Source: Congeria kusceri (Eukaryota > Mollusca > Bivalvia > Myida > Dreissenidae). From it: a stretch of 64,000 nt of DNA. Positions 51,001 through 59,086 of this stretch are shown in pieces. Where the stretch lies: positions 7,168,058-7,232,057 of the forward strand of contig CM051034.1 in the NCBI GenBank assembly GCA_027627225.1, in the 5' to 3' direction. Under the pieces are notes generated by a model, which was given only the letters and a program-made list of their open reading frames with translations, ran no database searches and was not told where the DNA came from. The stretch's first letter is position 1. Each line of letters opens with the position of its first letter. The translations under genes were made by a program, and so were the position numbers.

Positions 51001-54000
51001 TTATATTACATAGTATAATGTATAATAGTGGTTTTATAAAATTCCGGAAAATTCCGCTTTTACTGTTTAATTCCCCTCTTGAAGGGGCCCGCCACCATTC
51101 CCCCAACTGAAAAAAACCTGAATACTGTTAAATCATTTTATTTTGCGGGATCTAAATTTTAAGCATTATTGAAAAATGACTAATTAGCACAGTCTTGATT
51201 GGTGCATTTTTCATTGATGCACATTTTTTAAATAAGCCCTCAAAAATTGCAAATCTTTTTTTTATTTTTCTATTTGTAACTGTTGCAACAGACACATGTG
51301 ACTACTAAACAATGCACTTTAGTATAATTCACATGTTTATTGTAGGCCCCTTGACATATATATGTAATACATTTATCGGATCACACAGTATGTGCCTAAC
51401 GTGCATTGCAATTTGGGGCGGGCTTTACCATGCAAAGGCTTTTTTACCAGTGTTACAATAAAGCTAGGTGGTTGGCTGTGCCATGCCAGGGTTTTCTCAT
51501 TTTATAGCTGAGGCCTTTTTTGCTTAAACATACTTATTTTTGCTTGATCATGTTGAAAGCCAGAGGCACTTTCAAATCAGTTTCCTGGGTAGAACCAATA
51601 CATTATGTCTTCTGAGAAAGATCATATAAAAAATCCCTCAATTAGGGATCAAACTCATGATCTCCAAATCACAAGGCTCCATTACACCACTGCCATTTAC
51701 GACTTAGAGTAATCTCAGTAGAGACCTTTTTGAGTAATATTCACTCTTTTTTTAAAATTATGTCCATTTAAAATAAATGCTCAGATGTAACAACAATTTT
51801 CTTGTCTAATATTTTAAATTCAGACTGAGAGCTCATGGCACCAGGTTGATCCTGTACAGCTTAAAATGTTACTATGGAGATAATTATCATATGGTCAACT
51901 TTCTTATGCTAGGATAGGAAATCCAATCAGACAATGTAACTCTCGTATATGATAACTATCATGTACTAAACCTTCTTATGGTACGACAGGAAATCTAGCC
52001 GGACGCCGGTCTCCCCGGTGAAGTAGTTTGTTCCATTAACTGCATGCTGCAGTAGAGCGTCCGAGTATTGGGTACCACGACAACCATCGCCTGGACCCCC
52101 CAGCTTCAGGTCTGGGGACGCAGCTTTCAGACCCTCGGAGCAGGCGTCATAGTAATTGAGGAACCCTGGGTGTGAGCAGATCTGATGTGTTATCGTGCAG
52201 CAGAATGAAACCATTCAAGTAGACAATTGAGAAACCCTGGGTGAGAAGATCTACATAATAACGTGTTATTGTGCAACGGAATTAATGAAGTATTTAAGTA
52301 AACCAGGGTCAGTGTTCATAAATCTCCTTAGGGAAATCTTAAGTAAATTTCTTAAATAAAAAAAATTCCCTTAATCACTGGATGTTTCATGTATAAGTCT
52401 GTATTATTACCGTACATTAAAATGTTTTAAACTAGCAATTTTGCTTAGATGTTTAACATTTTACCCTTTTGTAAACAAGAGTCATTGGATTGTATATATA
52501 AAATTTAATCTGAAATGTTTAGTTTACAACTAAAGTTAAGATTTTCCTTAGGACCTTTGTGAATAGCAGCCCAGGTATTTAATGCCCGTGCATAGCCTGC
52601 TCGTTATAACTGCAAAATGTACAATGACAAGTGTAAAGTAGCTTGATATTTTCAAGTCATACTGCGTTATTATTACTTCGTAAAGTTTGCTTGCTTGTGT
52701 CATATAGAATCAAACTACTTTGCATGTACATTCTGCTTAATTGTGCCCAATGTCATTTACCTACATCAAATTATACTTATCAATCTACTTGAGTTTGTAA
52801 TTTAATTAACAAAAGTTTGTTGCTTACTCCACTTAATTTGTTATTTAGTGTACTGTACATGAGTTAGTAGTCTAATTTAGGCTGTTGCCCAAACAGAATT
52901 ATTAAAACATTCCAAAATGACATTAAAACAGTATATCCCAACACATACGAACATACAAATGACGGCTAAATTTTTTGTTGTAATTTTGTAAGTTACTGTG
53001 TTTATCAGTATCCCAACCTAAAATCTTTTAGCTCGCTCTCACCTTGAACAGTGATGGTGACGTTATCGAAGTCATGGCAGTCTGGTTCGTTCCATGTCTC
53101 AAAGTTCCAGCGGGACACCCAGCCAGCACCATATTGATCTGTGGGAAAGGACACCAGGGGGTTGTATTCCAGAAACATCTTAAGTGAAATCTTATCCTTA
53201 GCCTTAAAATCATCATTTTTCTTAAGCATTTCATTTCATGTATACATGAAATTCTGCTAAATGTACACCGATTTTCAGCTTATGATTAACTACTATTTAC
53301 TTAACTGTACTTGGTTTCATTAATTTGACTTTAGTTTTTAAAATATTACCTTACACAAATTGGAACTTAAGTGACAATATATTAAGATCAACTTAAGATG
53401 TTTCTGGAATGTGGCCCCAGCACTTAGCAACAGCTGTAACATGCCTGGTGATATGAAAACTAACTGCTACTTCACATATTACATCACATTTTCAAAGACA
53501 TTCCATCTGCCGATCATTTGAAACAAAGGATACACATAACATTTCCAAAGACATTCCATCTGCCGATCATATGAAACATAGGATACACATAACATTTCCA
53601 AAGACATTCCATCTGCCGATCATTTGAAACATAGGACACACATAACATTTCCAAAGACATTCCATCTGCTGATCATTTGAAACAAAGGATACACATAACA
53701 TTTCCAAAGACATTCCATCTGCCCGATCATTTGAAACATAGGACACACATAACATTTCCAAAGACATTCCATCTGCTGATCATTTGAAACAAAGGATACA
53801 CATAACATTTCCAAAGACATTCCATCTGCTGATCATTGGAAACATACGATACACATAACATTTCCAAAGACATTCCATCTGCCGATCATTTGAAACATAG
53901 GACACACATAACTTTGTTCAAAAGCAAGTATTTGTTTTCGGTATGAACTCATTGTTTTCTAAAAACATATTTGTCCTATGTTATTTGTAAGATGCCTTGT

Positions 54001-56507
54001 ATGTAATTAGTGTGCAAAAACCTTCCTAAACAATAAAAGACCTTTAGATCTGACCAAATTAACCATACTTTATTGAAAATAGGCTAATATTGACTAATTT
54101 GTAGTTTTTTAGGTTAAATGTACACCAACTGAATTTTTATGAGCAGAATGTTCAACTTCGTTGGCATCTGCTACTTTGACAAACAGAAGTCTGAGCACAT
54201 GGGCCTCCTTATAATGTCATGTCCACCAAAATTCAAATACCGATGTAACGTTGCGCCGTCTGCATGACAAGATCCTTCCACAGCATAAGCGTGGCTTTAT
54301 CCTCAAAGTCCCGGAATATCCCCGACGGGTTTCCCATGAGCTCAAACCCGGGCCTGAGCCCGTTGATGTACAGGAGGTCTATCAGGTTGTCCAAGCTGGT
54401 GAAGTTATACACGGGTGGCTTGAAGGGGGGCATGCTGAAGAGCGAGGTCACTCAATGAGTGTCAACGTTTTTCTATCAATCCAAGTATTCACCTAAGTAC
54501 GCACCACACAAAGCTAAAAATGTAACTCTGAATTATTTTCCTATCTTGAATGAGCAAGATTTTAGCCAAATTTATCTGACTTTGTTGAAGTCTAAGTCAT
54601 TTTTACTTTCCAAAGAATTGGCAAATCAAAAACAATAGTACATGTCACTGGGCATTTTATTAGGAAGTTATTTCAACTAGAGTTTTTTTGTGTTTTTTTT
54701 ACTTTTTGTAGCGGTATATTTTTTCATGCATATGGTATGATTTTCACTTAAATATCAAAATGAAAATAAAATCTGAATAAAACAGTCTACTGTTTTTATT
54801 GTTCATGAAATTGACAAAACTAAATATAAACAAGAGCTGTTTGTAAAACAGTTATGCCCCCTCTAGGTTAAAAGCAATCTCTCAAATATCAAGTTTTGTG
54901 AGGATTGGATATAAACTGTTGCACTTAGTGAGCGGAAATGAAGTGGTTTATCACCAGACCGATGGACCTACAGACATAAGCAAGACAATATACCCTGAAA
55001 TCTTCTATGGGGGGCATAATTAATTGCCTAAATGCACACAAAAATGAATACGGCAACAGACCACAAGCCAAATCATAGGTATATCACCTCGTCACCGTGA
55101 CCAGGTCTAGCAGCCAGTGTACTCGGACCTGCTCGATACCGGACCTCGGAATTGCTCCCAGCATGGCAATGTTATACTGCATGTCACTGCCGAGATCAAA
55201 CGCAGCCGCATCACTGTGCGGGAGCGGGGGACTGAAATAGACAATTAGCCAGGTTGTATTTACTTCTAGCGGTACGAAAATGTTTTCAAGAACTTCTCAA
55301 TCAGAAATGCCATTGTATGCTTTAAAAGGAAATAGATGTGATATATATTGATCCTTTCTTATGAGAGTTCTTCTCAGAGTTTTCAATTAGAACTGAGTAA
55401 GAGCTTCAGTTTTGAAAATTGTCGATCTATGGGTAATTGTAGTTTATGCAACAAAAAAAACAATTGCGACTTTTCTATTCTGAAACAGAATTGCCAAATG
55501 AAAGCCAAAGTCACAAAAGAAACAATTGGAATTCCAACAAGGATGATTATTGCAATGCATGATTTTAAAATGGGAAAAAATAAGGTCCAATTTTTCCTAA
55601 AGTTCAAGTAAAAAAATCCTTCTTTCCTATAGATTCAGCCATTCCTATAGATTCAACAACCCCCAGATAATGGAAATTAACTATTATTTTTTATAAAACG
55701 TGTGTAAGTTATCTGTATGGAGTTAATTCTATCACATAAATATTATTTTTTGTTTTCAAAATTGCGAATTTCGGATTTTGTCTGAGATAATTAAGATTTT
55801 AAAAAGAAATTCCCCAAAATTGCTACACATTTTGTGCATAAGCCAAGAATTTTGTAAACATTCATTTTCAAACAGTATGCTAGTATGTGTTAGTTTAATA
55901 AAGAATGCTCCTAATGAATTATATCAAATTGTAACAACATTTTAGTGTTTTCTTATCAAAATAAAGACTCAACCAAATGATAGGAAACATCTGACAAATT
56001 CCTGGTTGCTAGGGTCCCTTCCTAGAATTGGTCAGTAACTTAGTGAATGGCTGATCTCTACATCATCTGGTCATTATTTATGAGGAGAGATATTATATAG
56101 ATAGATCACTGGTGTTGACATTTTGTTCATTTATGGTATAAAAGCAGTTTAGCTCTTAAGTGGCCGAATACACAGGAAAAGAGGCCAATATTGGATTAAT
56201 TTAGATTAATACCAGTTATGCGTGTTTATCCATAATGTTCATACAAATGTGCATTGGAAGAAAGTTTGCTTTGTCATTTTAAGGAAATTTAGGGATAATT
56301 TGTCAACAAGTAAGGTCAAAAACTGTAATTTTGGTATAATAAATTTGATATGAACATCATCGCCTAATGAGATTACCAGAATCCTGTTGACTTCCAGAAA
56401 TGCCTCAGAGGTCCGACAGTCTCGGATGTCCGCACGTGAACTTCTACACCCGCTGCCACATCACAGGTCACACACAGAAACAGGCAAACCACCAGCCAAC
56501 TCTTCAT
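38939..56507 (-). CDS. IDUA: alpha-L-iduronidase, 15 coding exons (whole gene)
   Basis: Lysosomal exoglycosidase of family GH39. It removes terminal alpha-L-iduronic acid from dermatan and heparan sulfate. Seen: 15 exons with GT/AG borders whose lengths sum to 1944 nt, giving 647 residues plus a stop (the human enzyme has about 653). Residues 1-20 form a signal peptide. The motif [16 protein letters not shown] follows at 35-50. The acid/base Glu174 lies in FETWNEPD and the nucleophile Glu288 in NDEADP. The C-terminal beta-sandwich and the fibronectin-III-like end ([13 protein letters not shown]) are complete. N-glycosylation sequons include NFT, NVT, NGT, NNT, NHT, NDT, NIT and NYT. No stop or frameshift was found. 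The exact N-terminal start is supported by a clean signal peptide. Exon coordinates are given separately. Confidence 0.97.
39245..39605. repeat. dispersed repeat, two tandem sub-units, IDUA intron 14
   Basis: GGGCCATAACTCTG occurs twice, each followed by AAGTTCACATGCTGA about 60-70 nt on. Ends with GACAGACAGACA and a GTGGGGGCATA terminus. Confidence 0.6.
39850..39968 (-). CDS. IDUA: IDUA coding exon 14
   Basis: Residues 569-608 plus one base of Gly609: [19 protein letters not shown], then the [11 protein letters not shown] strand. It matches the CLWTYEIQFS strand of the fibronectin-III-like domain. Acceptor TTAG, donor GTATGT. Confidence 0.91.
40340..41180. repeat. 0.84-kb imperfect triplet-repeat tract (CAC/CAT/AAT), IDUA intron 13
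   Basis: Almost pure mixture of CAC, CAT and AAT triplets with an inner higher-order pattern of AATAATAATTATCACCACCA. Open in all frames on both strands (a 312-codon His/Asn-rich plus frame), as expected of a triplet tract. It sits in an intron and is not a gene. Confidence 0.95.
41219..41295 (-). CDS. IDUA: IDUA coding exon 13
   Basis: Residues 544-568 and two bases of Arg569: [19 protein letters not shown]. Acceptor TTTTCAG, donor GTAGGT. The donor is about 40 nt from the start of an 0.8-kb triplet-repeat tract. Confidence 0.9.
41450..41950. repeat. dispersed repeat, IDUA intron 12
   Basis: Internally repeated ACCGGAACCATTTGAGCAAC-type blocks, each followed by an AAGGAACATTTCTGTGAAAT-like block; it ends with a TTCAGCCAGTGGAGCTAAC terminus. 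Same style as the 3.35-3.83 kb element. Non-coding. Confidence 0.5.
42690..43195. repeat. about 163-bp tandem repeat, 3 copies, IDUA intron 12
   Basis: GGGCAATAACTCTG-like motifs at about 42.75, 42.91 and 43.07 kb, each followed by ACTGATCCAAGTGAAACTTG. The third copy runs almost up to the exon 12 donor. Confidence 0.85.
43226..43351 (-). CDS. IDUA: IDUA coding exon 12
   Basis: Residues 502-543. Starts [16 protein letters not shown] and ends [16 protein letters not shown], equivalent to the human LLLVHVCARP region. Acceptor TTGCAG, donor GTAACC. Confidence 0.93.
43500..43660. repeat. (AAT)n-type microsatellite, IDUA intron 11
   Basis: Imperfect ATA/AAT triplet run with a short CTG run at its start. 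Confidence 0.85.
43760..43881 (-). CDS. IDUA: IDUA coding exon 11
   Basis: Residues 461-501. Contains [15 protein letters not shown] and [15 protein letters not shown], matching the human region with YLDN, GRPVFPT and MR. Two AGs lie at the acceptor; only CCTCTCAG keeps the frame. Donor GTAGGC. Confidence 0.9.
44262..44532 (+). mobile_element. tRNA-derived SINE (bivalve Meta-SINE-like), antisense in IDUA intron 10
   Basis: The head (to about 44336) is tRNA-like: box A TAGCTCAGTTGG, anticodon loop CTGTTAA (GTT, Asn-like), box B GAGTTCGAATCCC. Acceptor and T stems are imperfect, so it is not a functional tRNA. The body contains the CAAGTAGGCCAGTTCTCAGT and GATATGACTGAAATACTGTT blocks I recognise from bivalve SINEs, and the tail is (AAAC)n. 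Confidence 0.8.
44751..44860 (-). CDS. IDUA: IDUA coding exon 10
   Basis: Residues 424-460 plus one base of Glu461. Contains [15 protein letters not shown] and [17 protein letters not shown], a beta-sandwich portion. Acceptor ATGCAG; donor GTTTGT. Confidence 0.92.
44936..45182. mobile_element. MITE-like inverted-repeat element in IDUA intron 9
   Basis: Left end CAGGGTCCAGTTTCTCGAAA. The right end, reverse-complemented, reads CTGGCCCCAATTTCTCAAAA. About 245 bp, non-coding. Same CWGGG-type ends as the intron 3 and 4 elements. Confidence 0.6.
45395..45845. repeat. about 150-bp tandem repeat, 3 copies, IDUA intron 9
   Basis: Units marked by GTTTCAAGGGGTTCAGAGC-like sequence at about 45.42, 45.57 and 45.73 kb, followed by TTTTAACCTCCATTTTA. 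The last copy ends a few bases from the exon 9 donor. Confidence 0.75.
45850..45931 (-). CDS. IDUA: IDUA coding exon 9
   Basis: Residues 397-423 and two bases of Ser424: [19 protein letters not shown] then VTNHTAD with a sequon. Acceptor ATTACAG, donor GTAATG. Intronic repeat copies flank it on its 3' side. Confidence 0.9.
46130..46765. repeat. dispersed repeat with internal duplication, IDUA intron 8
   Basis: Two copies (about 180 bp apart) of a block with CCTTGACCTTTGACAGACGA. The region ends with TGTGCCCTCCTTCGGGGGCA, a terminus style shared by other repeats in the window. A (CA)n run lies near 46.67 kb. Confidence 0.6.
46865..46990. repeat. (CAT)n-like microsatellite, IDUA intron 8
   Basis: Imperfect CAT/CATCAC triplet run, non-coding. 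Confidence 0.75.
47146..47395 (-). CDS. IDUA: IDUA coding exon 8
   Basis: Residues 314-396 and one base of Tyr397. Contains [31 protein letters not shown] and [15 protein letters not shown], closely family-typical. The donor was chosen as AAGT|GTAAGT because only that phase keeps exon 9 open. Confidence 0.95.
47495..47800 (-). mobile_element. dispersed MITE-like repeat, IDUA intron 7
   Basis: About 300 bp homologous, in reverse, to 14580-14905. Shared blocks include CATCAGAACTCCAAA, ACGCCCTCGTGGTTTA-like and GTTGTTTATCGGC-like sequences. Internally semi-palindromic around the GCATCAGAAC motifs. Confidence 0.6.
48243..49850. mobile_element. TTAA-flanked inverted-repeat DNA transposon relic, IDUA intron 7
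   Basis: Both ends are flanked by TTAA (48243-48246 and 49847-49850). Inner ends are inverted repeats: left GGTAGAAAGATCCTAATGAC, right (reverse-complemented) GGTAGAAAGCCCCTAATGGG. About 1.6 kb with no transposase frame seen. TTAA target duplication is characteristic of piggyBac-type elements, so a non-autonomous piggyBac-like element is the best guess. The termini are not the classic CCC type, so family assignment is open. Confidence 0.6.
49922..50000 (-). CDS. IDUA: IDUA coding exon 7 (nucleophile Glu)
   Basis: Residues 287-313. Starts [19 protein letters not shown] and continues to AAIVAK. Glu288 aligns with the catalytic nucleophile (human Glu299). Short exon (79 nt) with acceptor TTATCAG and donor GTAACA. 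Confidence 0.95.
50001..50626 (-). other. IDUA intron 6
   Basis: 0.63-kb AT-rich intron. An imperfect repetition of GTATTGCAATA/CATATTGCAATAT near 50.23-50.29 kb is the only structure noticed. Confidence 0.4.
50627..50727 (-). CDS. IDUA: IDUA coding exon 6
   Basis: Residues 254-286 and two bases of Asp287: [16 protein letters not shown], then [13 protein letters not shown]. It ends exactly inside the NDE codon run completed by exon 7. Acceptor TTGCCAG, donor GTATGG. Confidence 0.94.
50728..51971 (-). other. IDUA intron 5
   Basis: 1.24 kb, AT-rich. No element recognised with confidence. Confidence 0.4.
51972..52165 (-). CDS. IDUA: IDUA coding exon 5
   Basis: Residues 189-253. Contains [28 protein letters not shown] and [22 protein letters not shown], the best-conserved stretch of the enzyme. 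Acceptor CACCCAG; donor GTTTAG is weak but fits the phase. Confidence 0.97.
52311..52580. mobile_element. MITE-like inverted-repeat element in IDUA intron 4
   Basis: Left end CAGGGTCAGTGTTCATAAAT then CTCCTTAGGGAAATCTTAAG. The right end reverse-complements to CTGGGCTGCTATTCACAAAG then GTCCTAAGGAAAATCTTAAC. About 265 bp, AT-rich, non-coding. Confidence 0.65.
53043..53138 (-). CDS. IDUA: IDUA coding exon 4 (acid/base Glu)
   Basis: Residues 157-188 plus one base of Gly189. Contains [16 protein letters not shown], where Glu174 is the expected general acid/base (human Glu182). Acceptor CCCACAG, donor GTGAGA. An inverted-repeat element begins only 18 nt upstream of the exon. Confidence 0.96.
53157..53418. 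mobile_element. MITE-like inverted-repeat element in IDUA intron 3
   Basis: Terminal inverted repeats: the left end reads GGGGGTTG then TATTCCAGAAACATCTTAAG; the right end, reverse-complemented, reads GGGGCCAC then ATTCCAGAAACATCTTAAG. About 260 bp with no coding capacity. The left end stops 18 nt from the exon 4 acceptor. Confidence 0.7.
53470..53915. repeat. 53-bp minisatellite, about 8 copies, IDUA intron 3
   Basis: Unit built around CATTTCCAAAGACATTCCAT followed by CTGCCGATCATTTGAAACA; copies are more than 90 percent alike by eye. Overlapping minus-strand open frames here are repeat artefacts. Confidence 0.9.
54241..54434 (-). CDS. IDUA: IDUA coding exon 3
   Basis: Residues 92-156 plus one base of Asp157. 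Carries [15 protein letters not shown] (with an N-glycosylation sequon), [13 protein letters not shown] and [15 protein letters not shown], all family-typical barrel segments. Acceptor CTTCAG, donor GTATTT. Confidence 0.95.
54828..55022 (+). repeat. dispersed mollusc-type repeat in IDUA intron 2
   Basis: Begins with an ACAAGAGCTGT motif and ends with GGGGGGCATAAT. The same start/end style recurs at 8.95-10.0 kb and 59.3-60.3 kb, so this looks like a short member of one dispersed family. Confidence 0.45.
55088..55231 (-). CDS. IDUA: IDUA coding exon 2
   Basis: Residues 44-91 and two bases of Ser92. Begins [15 protein letters not shown], which joins exon 1 to form the near-invariant STGFCPPLPHS. 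Ends [13 protein letters not shown] at the start of the catalytic barrel. Acceptor TTTCAG, donor GTGATA. Confidence 0.94.
55232..56376 (-). other. IDUA intron 1
   Basis: 1.1-kb AT-rich intron. No repeat or coding signal recognised; the short open frames on both strands at 55.35-55.6 kb overlap each other and look like chance. Confidence 0.5.
56377..56507 (-). CDS. IDUA: IDUA coding exon 1 (signal peptide)
   Basis: Residues 1-43 plus two bases of Cys44. ATG at 56507-56505 begins [15 protein letters not shown], a clear secretory signal with likely cleavage after about residue 19-20. The exon then runs to KSTGF. The donor is GTAATC. An AG (TTTTCAG) at 56521-56520, 12 nt before the ATG, could be the acceptor of a 5'-UTR intron. 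Confidence 0.93.
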
Positions 56508-56519
56508 CTTGACCTAGTA

Positions 56520-57400
56520 CTGAAAATCTGTAATATTGTTTTCTTTGTGAAATGAGATATCAAGATGCCCACTTTTAACTAAAATTGACCCTACTGACCA
56601 ATACTGACCTCCTGGCAGCTAAGCTGGACACTACATGTGTAATGTATTCAACTGTTCTATAAGCCATACCTGCATACAATAGTTTTCAAAATGTATGTAA
56701 CCTAAAACATATACATTATGAGTATTACTATGGAAAGAACTAGGGCATATTAGCAGGCAGTTTTTCTGTGTGTATGGTTTATTTTCGTTTTACCAATCTG
56801 GACATTTGGGTACTACACTATAGAACAATGTTAACTATTCCAAAAATGAAAAAGTATGCAGAATGGTAATAAACTTTTAAATAGCGTGCTGAAGTGTATT
56901 TAATATTTTCTAGTAGCAGAGTTAATCTTTTCCAATGCTTCAACTTTCCCTGTATTATACACCTTTATAAATCCATTATTTTATCGCTAGTTTGAATTTA
57001 AAGTTACTAATGCTAACAGTAGCTATATTTATAAGCCCTGAGAAAACATTGACATATTTTTTATATAGGCAATGTTTTCCTGACGGGCTATACCAGGGAA
57101 GGACCAATTCTGTGGTGGAAAGTTTTCCCTTTTTGTCTATATTGTTCCGACAGGATTTTGATAGAAAATTTCATGTCAGGAAATAAGTTATTGTGAACAG
57201 ATTGCAATAAAATTTAATGCCTGGACAGAGAAACTATTCCTAATTAATGTTCCATAAATATTTGTATTAACACGTTCATTTTACATGCATGAGAAATTTA
57301 AACCTACACACTATTGCATTTTTAAACAAATGTCGCTGACCTCCACAGTGTAAACTTTATTATCGTCAACTCCCCTAAATTCGCGACTACCATTGATTCG
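56520..57400. other. probable IDUA 5'-UTR intron/upstream region
   Basis: AT-rich sequence between the coding start and the CpG-rich motif cluster. I see no convincing coding exon. A possible non-coding first exon near 57.35-57.45 kb is suggested only by motif position. Confidence 0.25.
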
Positions 57401-58130
57401 CAGATGTTGTTATTGTCACGTGATCGTCTACGGCATTTGCGCATGCGCATACGTGGCCGCGGGAATTTCTTTATACATGTCCAATAGACCATGTGACCGA
57501 ATATTGTGTGAAGAAACTGCATTTTAAACAGACAAAGGCATTGGGCATGATACCTGATATAAAAACACCATGTTTTCTTATTCCCAAAACACCAGGAAGT
57601 TACATTTTGTGTTTTCAATACAAATACAAACCGGAAATTTTTTGTTTTCGTCCGATGTTGTAGTAGAACTTCCATATATGGGACATGATTCGGCAGTGTG
57701 TCGTAACTAAGGCCGAGCAAAGTTTATTGTGTGTTTTTCAGTACCTTAATTTTAAGTGAATTTTAGCCTGTTTCATAGAATTATGGTTACTCAAGAGGCA
57801 TTTAGGAAATTTTACAGGCTCTATTCACCTACAAATTAAAAACACACGTACAATAATATACTGCAAACAAAATGAAAACAGTAATTGATTATGTTTTTCT
57901 TGCTTAAACTTAATCATCCTGGATTTTAGAATCTATAAGCCACCTTAAATGAAATAATCAATTTACCTAAAAACGTTTTTTCCCACTGGTATAGTATTAC
58001 TTAAATGTGCTTTTGTGATAAGGAAGAATTACATTTCAGATTTCTTTTTTAAAAATAAAATTCACTGTTAATACGATAATCCAAAACTTGTTGTACATGC
58101 GGCCTAATTGAAGATTATTTTCTAGGAATG
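57322..58130. other. upstream region, no gene supported
   Basis: Contains a 132-codon minus-strand open frame (57720-57322) with no recognisable domain. It spans the CLEAR/NRF1 cluster and is judged chance. The rest is AT-rich with nothing recognised. Confidence 0.3.
57415..57449 (-). promoter_or_regulatory. candidate IDUA promoter: CLEAR-like E-box plus NRF1-like site
   Basis: GTCACGTGAT at 57415-57424 matches the CLEAR consensus GTCACGTGAC bound by TFEB/MiT factors at 9 of 10 positions. TGCGCATGCGCA at 57438-57449 is the palindromic NRF1 motif. They lie about 0.9 kb upstream of the IDUA ATG in a CpG-rich patch, and a 5'-UTR intron would connect them to exon 1. CLEAR control of lysosomal genes is known in vertebrates; its use here is inference. 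Confidence 0.45.
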
Positions 58131-58135
58131 ATGGG

Positions 58136-58180
58136 ATGACGTCATATCCGCGAATCAATGATAGTTAAATAAGATGGCGA
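58136..58180. promoter_or_regulatory. CRE and YY1-like motif cluster
   Basis: ATGACGTCAT (full CRE palindrome) at 58136-58145 and AAGATGGCG (YY1-like) at 58171-58179. This is a typical housekeeping-promoter combination, but I see no gene on the plus strand after it. It may be an alternative upstream promoter for IDUA or part of a repeat. Confidence 0.25.
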
Positions 58181-58378
58181 CTGCTTGACACTTACGTAAA
58201 CAATGTTGACCTGCTAGAAGTTTTAAACGTTGTTTTGGATAAATAAGTTAAAAAAACAGCGGTATATATATATTTTTTTAAATATTTGTTCTAAATATTA
58301 TGTTCAAATTGTTGAAATAATTTTATTATTGACATTTAATGGTAGGGTCGCGAATTTACGGTAATCGAGGATAAATAT

Positions 58379-58520
58379 TCTGCTACGTTGTAGACATGTT
58401 ACGTACGTCATTCTATTGGTCAGTTTCAGGATAGCCTAACTTTTGGCAATCATGTACTTGATTGCCATAAGTTAGGCCATCCTGAAACTGACCAATACTC
58501 ATTGAGAATGATGTAGCAGA
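58379..58520. mobile_element. 142-bp hairpin (MITE-like)
   Basis: Outer arms TCTGCTAC/GTAGCAGA, then CATTCT/AGAATG, then ATTGGTCAGTTTCAGGA/TCCTGAAACTGACCAAT, then TAGCCTAACTT/AAGTTAGGCCA and TGGCAATCA/TGATTGCCA around a tiny loop. Nearly full-length palindrome. Confidence 0.85.
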
Positions 58521-58524
58521 TTTA

Positions 58525-58925
58525 TACACAAGTTTAAATCAGAATTAAATGCATATACAAGGTACATTTAGCGCACGTAAAGCAGTTTAAGTGTTGTTTT
58601 ATGTAAAGTACATCGATGGGTAACTTCATTGTATCAAATTATAGGAAGTTATGAAATTTTAAATAGGAACAGAACATGGCTTACAATCAGTGTTCTGCTT
58701 CTGCTTAACGGCGTACTGTTTTTGATTTTGATTTCACGTGATATTAATAGTGGCAAACTTACGCACAGGGGCAGTAACTTTGCGGAAGCTTTTTATTGGT
58801 TACAATCGACTAATATGTTAAGATACAATTCTCCACTCTGTTGTACGTCGGTTCATTACCTGTAGTGAGTACGTACGGAAAGGTAGAGCTCTGCTATGAG
58901 TTATTGACAACGTTCATTTCAGCAA
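58525..58925. other. no gene supported
   Basis: A 78-codon plus frame includes one hydrophobic stretch (TISVLLLLNGVLFLILI) but has no other support. Confidence 0.3.
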
Positions 58926-58927
58926 AA

Positions 58928-59086
58928 ATGGCTGCCCGGCTATCGCAGTGGTTCTCACCTAGGCTGCCCGGGTTCGCTCCCCACTCGGCACATGTGAGTT
59001 TGGTTGGTGATCACCATACCGGACAGGTGGGGTCTCCTCTGTGTACCCCCCCCCCACCACACAATAGCTCAGTAAAAAATGTATAA
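58928..59086 (+). mobile_element. degenerate tRNA-derived SINE
   Basis: GCCCGGCTATCGCAGTGGTT with box B GCCCGGGTTCGCTCCC resembles the head of the SINE at 44.26 kb, with internal deletion. Ends at a C run. Confidence 0.5.

Noticed and set aside
53567..53820. Two 66-codon minus frames with repeated MSLEMLCVS
   Set aside because: Artefact of the 53-bp minisatellite in IDUA intron 3.
57322..57720. 132-codon minus frame upstream of IDUA
   Set aside because: No domain or signal peptide; basic low-complexity stretch comes from the CpG-rich promoter patch.
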